From: Jeotgalibaca sp. MA1X17-3
Lineage (GTDB): Bacteria > Bacillota > Bacilli > Lactobacillales > Aerococcaceae
Direction of reading: 5' to 3'
Length of the DNA: 64,000 nucleotides
NCBI RefSeq assembly: GCF_021513155.1
Contig: NZ_CP090983.1
Span: 930,001-994,000, forward strand
Program-made: the position numbers and the translations under genes
Notes under the pieces: model-generated
Told to the model about the DNA's origin: nothing
What the model saw: the letters and a program-made list of their open reading frames with translations, nothing else
The model's database searches: none
Part shown: positions 35,258 to 44,534 of the stretch, one piece after another
Layout: each line of letters begins with the position of its first letter
How positions within the stretch are numbered: position 1 is the stretch's first letter

Positions 35258-36961
35258 TTGAAGAAACCACTAATTACTTTTCAAAATTTTAGTTTTACCT
35301 ATTCAGATCAGCTAGATCCTGTTTTAAATGAACTGAATATTACTCTTTATAAAGGCGAAAAAATTCTAATTGTGGGTCCCAGTGGATCAGGAAAATCTAC
35401 CTTTGCTAGATGTTTGTCTGGAGCTCTTCCGAATAGTGACAACCACGATTACTCCGGTTCAATCATTTATGGAGATGGGGAGTCAGAAAAATCGATTACA
35501 AATTTTTTACCCAATGAATTAGCGATTAGCATGGAAGAAAGTGCTGAGATGGTAAAGAAAAAAGATCAACAATTTGGACAAAAGCCAACCGTTCAACCAT
35601 TCCAATCGTACTTGGAGCAAAAGAAACGGGCAGGAATGAAATGGTTTTTAAATAAATATCCAAGTCTATCTCAAGGTTTTGAACTGTTAAGTGACATTCA
35701 GTTTGATAAAATATCCGCTGCAGGTCTTTATTTAAATGAAACTCCCATGTTAATTTTTGATGAACCGTTAGCAAATCTAGATCCTAAATCGGGTGATTTA
35801 GTGATGAATTTTGTTGATGAGTTACATAAAAAGACGGACACTACTGTTATTTTGATTGAACATCGTTTGGAAGATGCATTAGTTTCTCCAATCGATCGTC
35901 TTTTGTTGTTTTCAGATGGGCGGATTATCGCTGATGGAAAACCATCTGATATTTTAAAAACGGATATTCTTAGTGATATTGGAATTCGCGAACCTCTCTA
36001 TATTACAGCTATGCGCTATGCAGGTATCAATCTAGACGAGATTGAACATTTGGATGATGTACATAAAGTAAACGGTCCAAATCTAAAAATAGAGATGGAA
36101 AAATGGTTGTCTTATTTACCACATTTTCTTTATCCAGAAAATGAAGGGGAGCTACTGGAGCTTCAAAATGTTCAATTCAAGTATCCGTGGAACGAGGAAG
36201 ACGTGATTCACGATGTGAGCCTTAAAATTAGAGAAGGCGAAATGTTGAGTATCATTGGTCCAAATCAATCAGGAAAGACGACACTAGCAAAAATTATTGC
36301 AGGGTTAGAGACTACCAAACGAGGAAAAATTTTGTGGAAAGGCCAAGATATTACCGAATTTGATCAAGAGCAAATGGAAAGCTTAGTTGGATATGTTCCT
36401 CAAGATCCAATGGAATACATTACTCAAGAATCTATCTATGAAGAAATATCTTATCGCTTAAAGAAACGAAATTTCCCTTTAGAAGAAATAAATAAAAGAG
36501 TAGAAGAAGCAATTCGTGTGTGTAGTTTACAGTATATTCGCGAGTTATCAATTTCAACATTGAGTTTTGGGCAGTTGAGAAGAGTGATGATTGCTTCAAT
36601 ACTGGCCTTAAGTCCTGAAATGATTATCGTGGATGAACCGGTAGCCGGTCAAGATTTCACGCGATATACAGAAATAATGAGCTTTTTACAAACCATTCAT
36701 TTGCAAGGAGTTACGGTTCTATTAGTTACAAATGATATTCATTTGATGATGGAGTATACGAAACGAGCTGTTGTAATGACAAATGGCGAAATTATTGCCG
36801 ACGCTAGTCCTGTTTATATTCTAGTGAGTCCTGACATTATCAAAAAAGCTTCCTTAAAAGAAACAAGCTTATACACATTTGCAAATCAAATCGGAATGAA
36901 TGATCCTTTTGCATTCACAGAGAAATTTGTTCATTATGACCGAGTAGCACGATTATTTTAA
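35258..36961 (+). CDS. Double ABC ATPase, YkoD/EcfA-like, with degraded first domain
   Basis: 567 residues with two ABC domains in tandem. The first has Walker A (GPSGSGKST) and Walker B (LIFDEPLANLD), but the Q-loop position reads SMEES and the signature LSGGQ reads LSDIQFDKIS. The second has Walker A (GPNQSGKTT), Q-loop VPQDPMEY, LSFGQLRRV and DEPVAGQD. The layout is that of duplicated ECF-transporter ATPases (YkoD type) for vitamin or metal uptake, but no T- or S-component gene is beside it. TTG start after GAGGGGGAG; a terminator follows. Confidence 0.85.
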   Translation: MKKPLITFQNFSFTYSDQLDPVLNELNITLYKGEKILIVGPSGSGKSTFARCLSGALPNSDNHDYSGSIIYGDGESEKSITNFLPNELAISMEESAEMVKKKDQQFGQKPTVQPFQSYLEQKKRAGMKWFLNKYPSLSQGFELLSDIQFDKISAAGLYLNETPMLIFDEPLANLDPKSGDLVMNFVDELHKKTDTTVILIEHRLEDALVSPIDRLLLFSDGRIIADGKPSDILKTDILSDIGIREPLYITAMRYAGINLDEIEHLDDVHKVNGPNLKIEMEKWLSYLPHFLYPENEGELLELQNVQFKYPWNEEDVIHDVSLKIREGEMLSIIGPNQSGKTTLAKIIAGLETTKRGKILWKGQDITEFDQEQMESLVGYVPQDPMEYITQESIYEEISYRLKKRNFPLEEINKRVEEAIRVCSLQYIRELSISTLSFGQLRRVMIASILALSPEMIIVDEPVAGQDFTRYTEIMSFLQTIHLQGVTVLLVTNDIHLMMEYTKRAVVMTNGEIIADASPVYILVSPDIIKKASLKETSLYTFANQIGMNDPFAFTEKFVHYDRVARLF

Positions 36962-36974
36962 AATACTTTTGTAT

Positions 36975-37015
36975 AAAAAGCAGGAAATCCTATTGAATGG
37001 ATTTTCTGCTTTTTT
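36975..37015 (+). terminator. Terminator after the double ABC ATPase
   Basis: AAAAAGCAGGAAATCC pairs with GGATTTTCTGCTTTTT (one bulge), T run. Confidence 0.8.
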
Positions 37016-37121
37016 GATAGAAATAGACTTGTTTTTTTGTCAATATTGATTATAATAAGACGTGCATTTAAACTTAAAGATTAGTCTTACTAAACTTACG
37101 AAGAAAAAGGAGTTCATTTCC

Positions 37122-37664
37122 TTGGAAATTGGAAAAAAATTAAAAGATTTACGATTACAAAAAAAATTAACGCAAGAAGAATTGGGAGAGCGAACAGATT
37201 TGACCAAAGGGTATATCTCTCAATTGGAAAATAATTTAAGTTCTCCTTCTATGGAAACTTTTTTTGATATTTTAGAAGTATTAGGAACGACCCCAAAAGA
37301 TTTCTTTGATAATGATCGAGTATCTCAACCAATTGTATACACGAAACAAGATGGTACTGTTTTTGAAGATCGTGAAAAAGGATATAGTATGACCTGGATG
37401 ATTCCTGATTCAAATAACAAAGACTTAGAACCGATTATGTTATCATTGAATGCAAATGGCGAGTATAAACAATTTGCTCCCTCCTTATCAGAAACGTTTG
37501 GATATATATTAAATGGTACGATTGAGCTTCAGTTAGGGGAGCGAATGTACAGTATAAAAAAGGGGGAGTCCTTTTATTTTGAAGCAACTGAGTCACATCA
37601 AATACGAAATACCTCAGTGAGACCAGCAAAATTACTGCTAGTAGTGACAGATTCTTATCTATAA
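37122..37664 (+). CDS. XRE-family regulator with cupin domain (polyamine operon)
   Basis: 180 residues from TTG 37122 (LEIGKKLKDLR), which follows AAAAAGGAG; the open frame upstream has no site. Residues 1-60 are an XRE helix-turn-helix (TQEELGERTDLTKGYISQLEN). Residues about 90-178 are a cupin (FGYILNGTIELQLGE, YFEATESHQIRN). This two-domain type often precedes potABCD and is thought to sense polyamines. It lies 24 bases before potA. Confidence 0.9.
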   Translation: MEIGKKLKDLRLQKKLTQEELGERTDLTKGYISQLENNLSSPSMETFFDILEVLGTTPKDFFDNDRVSQPIVYTKQDGTVFEDREKGYSMTWMIPDSNNKDLEPIMLSLNANGEYKQFAPSLSETFGYILNGTIELQLGERMYSIKKGESFYFEATESHQIRNTSVRPAKLLLVVTDSYL

Positions 37665-37688
37665 TTTATAAAGAGAAGGTGTATGAAT

Positions 37689-38779
37689 ATGACGAATAAA
37701 AATATTATTACGATGGAAAATGTCTATAAAAAGTACGATGAACAGACCGTTTTACATGATATTAATTTTGAAATAGAAAAAGGAAAATTTTATACCTTAT
37801 TAGGTCCATCAGGTTGCGGGAAAACAACGATTCTTCGTCTCATAGCAGGATTTACCGATGCTAGTTCTGGAGTAATAAAAATGAATCAACAAGTTGTTAA
37901 TGGTATGCCAGCTAATAAACGAAAAGTAAATACGGTTTTCCAAGACTATGCTTTATTTCCCCATATGAATGTATACGAAAATATTGCGTTTGGATTAACT
38001 TTGAAAAAAATGGCAAAAGAAGAGATCAAAAAAAGGTAAACGATGCATTAAAAATGGTACAACTTTCTGGCTATGGTGAGCGTGAAATTAGTGAAATGTC
38101 AGGTGGACAGCAACAACGAGTAGCAATTGCTCGGGCTATTGTGAATGAACCGGATATCTTATTACTAGATGAACCATTATCAGCATTGGATTTAAAATTA
38201 CGAACGAATATGCAATATGAATTAAGAGAATTGCAACAACGGTTGGGAATTACTTTTATTTTTGTTACTCATGATCAAGAAGAGGCATTAGCGATGAGTG
38301 ATTGGATTTTTGTAATGAATAAAGGAGATATTGTTCAAAGTGGGTCTCCCGTTGATATTTATGATGAGCCTATTAATCGTTTTGTTGCAGATTTTATCGG
38401 AGAAAGTAATATTGTTTCCGGAACAATGATTGAAGACTACAAAGTTCGTTTTGTCGGAAAAGATTTTGAATGTGCCGATGCCGGGATTACTCCTAGAGAA
38501 CGAGTAGAAGTAGTTCTTCGTCCGGAAGACTTAGAATTGACAAGTGTAGACAAAGGGAAATTGGTCATAAAAGTAGATACGCAATTATTTCGTGGAGTTC
38601 ATTATGAAATTATCGGATACGATAAAGACGGGAATGAATGGATGATTCATTCAACCAAAAAAGCAACTATTGGAGAAGAAGTTGGACTATATTTCGAGCC
38701 ATACGCGATCCATGTCATGCGTTTGGGAGAAACGGAAGAAGAATTTGATGCACGTTTGGAAAGCTATGAAGATGAATAA
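37689..38779 (+). pseudogene. potA: Spermidine/putrescine ABC transporter ATPase PotA, single-base frameshift
   Basis: The first frame stops at 38039. Adding one A to the A7 run at 38028-38034 (AAA-AAA-AAG-GTA) joins it to the second half for 363 residues. Walker A is LGPSGCGKTT, the Q-loop is FQDYALFPH, the signature is MSGGQQQRVAIARAI and Walker B is LLLDEPLSALD, with the C-terminal TOBE-like domain after. The ATPase drives polyamine uptake by PotBCD. ATG 37689 is favoured over 37683 for spacing from AGAAGG. Probably a sequencing error. Confidence 0.92.
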
Positions 38780-38791
38780 GGAGGGACGTTC

Positions 38792-39601
38792 ATGACAAAA
38801 CAATCTAGATATTGGTTTTCAGCACCATATGTATTATGGTTGGGCTTGTTTGTGATTGCACCGATTCTCTTAATTCTTTATCAATCATTTTTTGATATTG
38901 CAGGGAATTTTACACTCGACAACTATGTAGCATACTTTACTTCATTCAACTATTTATCCATGACTCTGAATTCTTTTCTATATGCCTTTTTAATTACCTT
39001 AACAACTTTTTTAATTAGTTATCCTACGGCATTATTTTTAAGTAGAACAAAAAATAAACAATTATGGCTATCTCTTATTATTTTACCAACTTGGATTAAT
39101 CTATTATTAAAGGCATATGCTTTTATTGGGTTATTTAGTCAAAGTGGTACTGTTAATCATTTCTTAGGCTTTCTAGGAATCGCTCCCCAACAAATCTTGT
39201 TTACTGATTTTAGTTTTATTTTTGTAGCAGCTTATATTGAGCTTCCCTTTATGATTTTGCCTATTTTTAATTCCATTGAGGAAATTAATCCTTCCTTAAC
39301 GATGGCTAGTTATGATTTAGGAGCAACTCAATGGGAAACGATTAAAAAAGTAATTTTCCCTTTAAGTATGAGTGGAGTTCGTAGTGGCTTTCAAGCTGTA
39401 TTTATTCCTTCTTTATCTTTGTTTATGTTAACTAGACTGATCGGGGGAAATCGTGTAATTACATTAGGTACTGCGGTTGAACAACATTTTCTTGTTACCC
39501 AAAATTGGGGAATGGGTTCTACCATTGGAGTCATTTTGATTATTGCCATGCTACTCATTATGAAGCTAACCGGTGAAAAGAAAGCGAGGAAAAAAGTATG
39601 A
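38792..39601 (+). CDS. potB: Spermidine/putrescine ABC permease PotB
   Basis: 269 residues with six membrane helices, opening YWFSAPYVLWLGLFVIAPI. The EAA loop (MASYDLGATQWETIKKVIFPL) binds PotA. It forms the polyamine channel with PotC, which overlaps it by four bases. RBS AAGGAGG. Confidence 0.95.
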   Translation: MTKQSRYWFSAPYVLWLGLFVIAPILLILYQSFFDIAGNFTLDNYVAYFTSFNYLSMTLNSFLYAFLITLTTFLISYPTALFLSRTKNKQLWLSLIILPTWINLLLKAYAFIGLFSQSGTVNHFLGFLGIAPQQILFTDFSFIFVAAYIELPFMILPIFNSIEEINPSLTMASYDLGATQWETIKKVIFPLSMSGVRSGFQAVFIPSLSLFMLTRLIGGNRVITLGTAVEQHFLVTQNWGMGSTIGVILIIAMLLIMKLTGEKKARKKV

Positions 39602-40440
39602 AAATAAATAAAAATTCCAAATGGAATAATCTATTTTTGACAATCGTTTTCCTTGTTTTGTATATCCCTATTTTTTACTTAATTTTTTATTCATTCAATG
39701 CAGGTGGAACGATGAATGAATTTACTGGTTTTACTTGGGAACACTATCAAGCTGTATTTGAAGATACACGTTTGATTGGGATTGTTTTGAATACCCTATT
39801 AGTAGCTTTATTATCTGCCTTAATTGCTACGATAATTGGAACGTTTGGAGCTATTTATATTTATTATTCCAAAAAACATAGAACCAGACAAACCCTTTTA
39901 AGCTTGAATAATATTTTAATGGTTTCTCCGGATGTTATTATTGGTGCTAGCTTACTTATTCTTTTTACAATAGTAGGCTTCAGCCTAGGCTTTGCGTCTG
40001 TATTATTAAGTCATATTGCCTTTTCGATTCCGATTGTTGTATTAATGGTTTTACCAAAACTTCATGAAATGAAAGACTCTATGATTAATGCAGCTCAAGA
40101 TTTAGGAGCAAATTCTTGGCAAGTGATTTCACGAATACTTTTACCAAGCATTACTCCGGGTATATTAAGTGGCTTTTTTATGGCTTTTACGTATTCATTA
40201 GATGATTTTGCAGTTACTTTTTTTGTAACGGGAAATGGATTCAGCACACTAGCAGTCGAAATTTATTCACGTGCTCGTCGAGGTGTTAGTCTTGAAATTA
40301 ATGCATTGAGCGCGTTGATGTTTCTGTTCACATTGTTATTAGTTTTGGGTAACTATTTTATTCAAACCTATAATCAAAAGAGACGGGATCAAAAAATAAA
40401 AGCAATAGGCTATGAGCAAGGTGAGGTGTTGAATGGATGA
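39598..40440 (+). CDS. potC: Spermidine/putrescine ABC permease PotC
   Basis: 280 residues, six membrane helices. The EAA loop is AAQDLGANSWQVISRILLPS, followed by the family segment FTYSLDDFAVTFFV. It pairs with PotB. The ATG overlaps the potB stop and its stop overlaps potD, so the operon is tightly coupled. Confidence 0.95.
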   Translation: MKINKNSKWNNLFLTIVFLVLYIPIFYLIFYSFNAGGTMNEFTGFTWEHYQAVFEDTRLIGIVLNTLLVALLSALIATIIGTFGAIYIYYSKKHRTRQTLLSLNNILMVSPDVIIGASLLILFTIVGFSLGFASVLLSHIAFSIPIVVLMVLPKLHEMKDSMINAAQDLGANSWQVISRILLPSITPGILSGFFMAFTYSLDDFAVTFFVTGNGFSTLAVEIYSRARRGVSLEINALSALMFLFTLLLVLGNYFIQTYNQKRRDQKIKAIGYEQGEVLNG

Positions 40441-41507
40441 AACGACTTACGATTGTAATGACTTCTATATTGGTCGTGTGTGTAGGCTTAGTTTTTGGTA
40501 TTCAATACTTAAATAGAACGCAAGGATTTACAGGTGACAATACGTTAACCATTTATAATTGGGGAGATTATATTGCACCAGAATTATTAGAAAAATTCGA
40601 AGATGAAACAAATTATAAAATATCTTATGAAACCTTTGACTCCAATGAAGCCATGTACACAAAAATCAATCAAGGTGGTACAGCTTATGATTTAACAATT
40701 CCTTCTGAATATATGATTGAACGGATGAGAGATGAAGGAATGTTACAGGAGCTTGATCTTTCCAGAGTGAATGGATTGGAACACATCGACTCTCGATTTT
40801 TGGACCAAGCGTTTGATAAAGGAAATCGTTACTCCATTCCTTATTTCTGGGGAACTTTAGGAATTGTTTATAATGATAAATTTATTGAAAAAGAACCTTC
40901 AACTTGGAATGATTTATGGAATCCTGATTATAAAAATAGTTTGATGTTAATTGACGGAGCTAGGGAAATCATGGGGATTGGCCTTCAAAGTGAGGGCTAT
41001 TCTTTAAATGAGGAAAATCCTGAAATCCTTACTAGGATTACAGAGAAACTGAAGCAGATGACTCCGAACGTAAAAGCGATTGTTGCTGATGAAATAAAAA
41101 TGTATATGATTCAAGAAGAAGCTGCAATGGCGGTTACTTTTTCTGGAGAAGCTAGCGAAATGTTAGACGAAAATGAACATCTACACTATGTGATTCCTGA
41201 TGAAGGAACGAATATATGGTTTGATAATGTAGTTATTCCAAAAACAGCTCGCAATATAGATGGAGCTTATGCTTTTATAAATTTCCTATTGGACCCTGAA
41301 AATGCAGCAATTAATGCTGAATATGTTGGTTACTCCACACCAAATGCAGATGCTATTGAACGATTAGATTCTGAGATTACAGAAGATGAACAGTTCTATC
41401 CATCTGACGAAGAGATTGCTAATATGGAAGTATATGAAAATTTAGGACCAGAATTATTAGGGATTTATAATGATTTATTCTTAGAAGTTAAAATGTTTCG
41501 TAAATAA
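40437..41507 (+). CDS. potD: Spermidine/putrescine-binding protein PotD
   Basis: 356 residues of the bacterial extracellular polyamine-binding family (LTIYNWGDYIAPELLEKFE, then DLTIPSEYMIERM and YSIPYFWGTLGIVYN). The N-terminus has a basic stretch and hydrophobic helix at about 5-22, but the only Cys (C15) lies inside it as VVC. That does not fit a normal lipobox, so it is probably anchored by an uncleaved helix instead of lipid. Confidence 0.95.
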   Translation: MKRLTIVMTSILVVCVGLVFGIQYLNRTQGFTGDNTLTIYNWGDYIAPELLEKFEDETNYKISYETFDSNEAMYTKINQGGTAYDLTIPSEYMIERMRDEGMLQELDLSRVNGLEHIDSRFLDQAFDKGNRYSIPYFWGTLGIVYNDKFIEKEPSTWNDLWNPDYKNSLMLIDGAREIMGIGLQSEGYSLNEENPEILTRITEKLKQMTPNVKAIVADEIKMYMIQEEAAMAVTFSGEASEMLDENEHLHYVIPDEGTNIWFDNVVIPKTARNIDGAYAFINFLLDPENAAINAEYVGYSTPNADAIERLDSEITEDEQFYPSDEEIANMEVYENLGPELLGIYNDLFLEVKMFRK

Positions 41508-41535
41508 TATTTGATTACAGAAAGGAGTGTGGAAG

Positions 41536-41955
41536 ATGTACGAATTAAAGACAAAAGAAACGGATGAGAATGTTATGGATTTCATCGAAAAAGTCGAAAG
41601 TGTGAAGAAACGAGAAGATGCGTATCAATTAATAGATATCTTCACTGAAGTGACGGGATTAGAAGCAAAAATGTGGGGACCAAGCATTATTGGATTTGGA
41701 AAATATCATTATAAGTATAAATCGAGACATGAAGGTGATGCACCTTTAGTTGGTTTTTCGCCACGGAAAGCGAAGATCAGTTTGTATTTAGCTGTAGGCG
41801 ACGAAAGTAGAGAAGATATACTTAAAGATTTTGGTAAACATACTACTGGAAAAGCTTGTGTATACGTCAATAAGTTAGCGGACATTGATATTTTGGTTCT
41901 AAAAAAATTAATTCGAGAGTCTGTAAAATTTACACAGAAAAACTATCCAGAATAA
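41536..41955 (+). CDS. DUF1801 domain protein
   Basis: 139 residues from ATG 41536, 12 bases after AAAGGAG. The DUF1801 pattern is visible: WGPSIIGFGKYHYKY, then VGFSPRKAKISLYL and GKACVYVNKLADIDILVLKKLI. Members form a YdhG-like fold of unknown biochemical function. It follows potD by 28 bases, possibly as a read-through gene of the polyamine operon; no functional link is clear. Confidence 0.88.
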   Translation: MYELKTKETDENVMDFIEKVESVKKREDAYQLIDIFTEVTGLEAKMWGPSIIGFGKYHYKYKSRHEGDAPLVGFSPRKAKISLYLAVGDESREDILKDFGKHTTGKACVYVNKLADIDILVLKKLIRESVKFTQKNYPE

Positions 41956-41958
41956 ATA

Positions 41959-42001
41959 AAAAATAGTGCGAAAACTTCCGTAGAGTTTTCGCACTATTTT
42001 T
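41959..42001. terminator. Bidirectional terminator after the DUF1801 gene
   Basis: Perfect AAAATAGTGCGAAAAC/GTTTTCGCACTATTTT stem with a nine-base loop, between converging units. Confidence 0.88.
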
Positions 42002-42003
42002 AT

Positions 42004-42918
42004 TTATTCATTGATTGAAAATCCATCTTCGTTTACATTTAATTCTGTACCGAAAATTTTCATTTTTAACCGAACGCCTTCTCGAGTAGCAGCTAAGCCA
42101 CCCAAACCTGTTTCTCGCAAAGAGGGAGGTAAACTTTTTCCAATGCGATAAAGGGCATCGATCACATCATCCGCAGGAATCTTATTGGTAAGTCCTGCTA
42201 AAGCCATATCTGCAGAAATTAAGCCATTCACAGCTCCAATCGCATTGCGCTTCACACATGGAATTTCAACTAATCCAGCAACCGGATCACAAACTAATCC
42301 TAGTAGATTACTTATGGCCATCGCCATTGCTTCTGCACATTGGTCAGGAGTACCTCCTGCAATCTCTACAGCAGCCGCTGCTGCCATTCCAGAAGCACTT
42401 CCGACTTCTGCTTGGCAACCTCCTGCAGCACCAGAGATCATTGCATTATTAGCAATGACCATGCCAAATCCACTAGCACAAAAAAGCATTTGAATCATTT
42501 GGTCTTCTGTTAAGGCTAATTTATCTTTAATACCAAACATTACGCCGGGAAGGGTTCCCGATGACCCAGCAGTAGGGGTTGCACAAATAATTCCTAAAGA
42601 TGCGTTTACTTCATTAGTTGCAATCGCGCTTTCAACAGCAATTAAGAGGTCATCACCGGAGAGTGAAGTTCCTTTTTTACGATAGTTTCGTAATTTTACT
42701 GCTTCACCACCGGTAAGTCCCGTTGGTGAAAACACTCCCTCATCGGTTAATCCTTTTTCAACTGCTTCTTTCATTACACGATAATTTTTGCGCATCTGCT
42801 CCCAGATATCTTCCCGACTTCGATGTGTTTTTTCCATTTCTTGACGGACCATCAATTCGGAAATAGGAACCTGCTTTTGTTCAGCATCTAACACGAGTTC
42901 TTTTACAAGTTGATACAT
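42004..42918 (-). CDS. sdaAA: L-serine dehydratase alpha subunit
   Basis: 304 residues, iron-sulfur-dependent SdaA alpha subunit. The cluster-associated cysteines are seen in ICATPTAGSSGTLPG, FCASGFGMV and CDPVAGLVEIPC. With the beta subunit it deaminates serine to pyruvate and ammonia. It follows sdaAB 14 bases downstream on the minus strand, and the Gly-rich AGGCQAEVGSASGMAAA loop is intact. Confidence 0.95.
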   Translation of the reverse strand: MYQLVKELVLDAEQKQVPISELMVRQEMEKTHRSREDIWEQMRKNYRVMKEAVEKGLTDEGVFSPTGLTGGEAVKLRNYRKKGTSLSGDDLLIAVESAIATNEVNASLGIICATPTAGSSGTLPGVMFGIKDKLALTEDQMIQMLFCASGFGMVIANNAMISGAAGGCQAEVGSASGMAAAAAVEIAGGTPDQCAEAMAMAISNLLGLVCDPVAGLVEIPCVKRNAIGAVNGLISADMALAGLTNKIPADDVIDALYRIGKSLPPSLRETGLGGLAATREGVRLKMKIFGTELNVNEDGFSINE

Positions 42919-42932
42919 AATGATATGTTCTC

Positions 42933-43613
42933 CTATCTAATCAAGATTGCTTGTTCGACGAATAATAATTGGTTAATCTCTTCCATCATTTCTTGTGAAG
43001 GAGAAGTCTCCAAGTAAAGGACAATCCACTCGGAACTTTGCTCACGGAATATTCGTATATCAGAAAGATGATAGTTTTTCTGACTGAAAAACAAATTCCA
43101 GTCATCCATAGAATATAAATTTTGATGAAAAATGTTTTGCTTAATAAAGAAAAGAGGCAAATTTCCATTAATAGTCATTTTGAAATCCTCTAATTCAACC
43201 TCATTCAGCTGAATAGAACCTCCTCCAATAGAGCAACCTGTAACTACGATTTGAAGGTCATCTCTTTCTAAAATCATTTTTGCGGTATTTGGATGACCAA
43301 TGGGAGATTCACCTTTTTCTTCAATAAAGGAAACTTCAATATTTTGAGATCGTGCCATTTCAATAGATTTTGGAAGTAAAGGATCATCGGCAGCTAACCC
43401 TAAAATCCCACCTAATATCGCAAAATCTGTTCCATGTCCTAAATGCGTATCTGCAAAAGATTCATAGTAATGGATGATTATTTTTTTGGGTATATGCGTA
43501 AATAATTGAGCAGCAGCTTTTCCTAAAGATAATGCCCCTGCAGTGTGGGAACTGGAAGGACCAACCATAATCGGTCCAATGATATCAAACACACTGTGAT
43601 ACGTATTAGCCAT
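42933..43613 (-). CDS. sdaAB: L-serine dehydratase beta subunit
   Basis: 226 residues. It begins with the family signature IIGPIMVGPSSSHTAGA, then HGTDFAILGGILGL and HPNTAKMIL, and ends in an ACT-like domain. It forms the oxygen-sensitive serine dehydratase with SdaAA. It is the first gene of the pair; its RBS is AAGGTGAGG. Confidence 0.95.
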   Translation of the reverse strand: MANTYHSVFDIIGPIMVGPSSSHTAGALSLGKAAAQLFTHIPKKIIIHYYESFADTHLGHGTDFAILGGILGLAADDPLLPKSIEMARSQNIEVSFIEEKGESPIGHPNTAKMILERDDLQIVVTGCSIGGGSIQLNEVELEDFKMTINGNLPLFFIKQNIFHQNLYSMDDWNLFFSQKNYHLSDIRIFREQSSEWIVLYLETSPSQEMMEEINQLLFVEQAILIR

Positions 43614-43810
43614 CCAAACCTCACCTTACTTTCCTATTCTAACTGTTTATTTTACTTTCCATCCGCTATTATAACTCAAAAGTATTAGGCATAGATGAAA
43701 AGAAGGGGAGGAAATGATTTTCTCATAAAGATTTCATTTACAGTCTCTCTAAAAAACCAACGCTTATGATATAATGAACATATCGAAAATGAGTAAAAGG
43801 ATTAGGTGAA

Positions 43811-44491
43811 ATGATGAATTTAAAAAAAATGGTAGGGATAAAAGCAGCAGAATATATCAAAAATGATATGATTGTTGGGTTGGGAACCGGATCAACTGCT
43901 TATTTTTTTGTAGAAGAATTAGGTCGTCTGATCAATGAAGAAGGATTAAGAATTATAGGAGTGACTACTTCAGATCGTACGCAAGAACAAGCTCTTGCTT
44001 TGGGGATTCCATTAAAAAGTGTAGATGAAGTAGCACAAATTGACCTTACTGTAGATGGGGCAGATGAAATTAGCAACGATTTCCAAGGAATAAAAGGTGG
44101 TGGTGCTGCACATCTTTATGAAAAAATAGTCGCAAATCATTCCAAAAAAGTTGTTTGGATTGTAGATCAATCAAAAATGGTGGAGCAATTGGGGGCATTT
44201 CCTTTACCTCTTGAGGTCATTAAATATGGTTCCCAACAAGTATTCCGTATATTAGAAGAAAAAGGGTACAAACCAACCTTCCGTAAACAAGCAGACGGAA
44301 CGAATTATTTAACCGATGAGAATAACTATATTATTGATTTACATTTGGGAGTTATTGAAAATCCTCATGCACTAGCTGAAGAACTAGATCGAATGACGGG
44401 TATTGTGGAGCATGGACTTTTCTTGAATCGTGTTCAAACCGTCTTAATTGGTTCAGAAAAAGGAGTAGAAGTAAGAGAATCTACATTTTAA
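43811..44491 (+). CDS. rpiA: Ribose-5-phosphate isomerase A
   Basis: 226 residues. Motifs GLGTGSTAYFFVEEL, DLTVDGADEI, IKGGGAAHLYEKIVA and DQSKMV are complete. It interconverts ribose-5-P and ribulose-5-P. Two in-frame ATGs at 43811 and 43814 follow AGGTG. The next gene is a nucleoside phosphorylase, so pentose phosphates from nucleosides could flow through this pair. Confidence 0.96.
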   Translation: MMNLKKMVGIKAAEYIKNDMIVGLGTGSTAYFFVEELGRLINEEGLRIIGVTTSDRTQEQALALGIPLKSVDEVAQIDLTVDGADEISNDFQGIKGGGAAHLYEKIVANHSKKVVWIVDQSKMVEQLGAFPLPLEVIKYGSQQVFRILEEKGYKPTFRKQADGTNYLTDENNYIIDLHLGVIENPHALAEELDRMTGIVEHGLFLNRVQTVLIGSEKGVEVRESTF

Positions 44492-44534
44492 AAACATTTA
44501 CTTTATTTTAAAATCAGAAAGGGATGATTGATCA

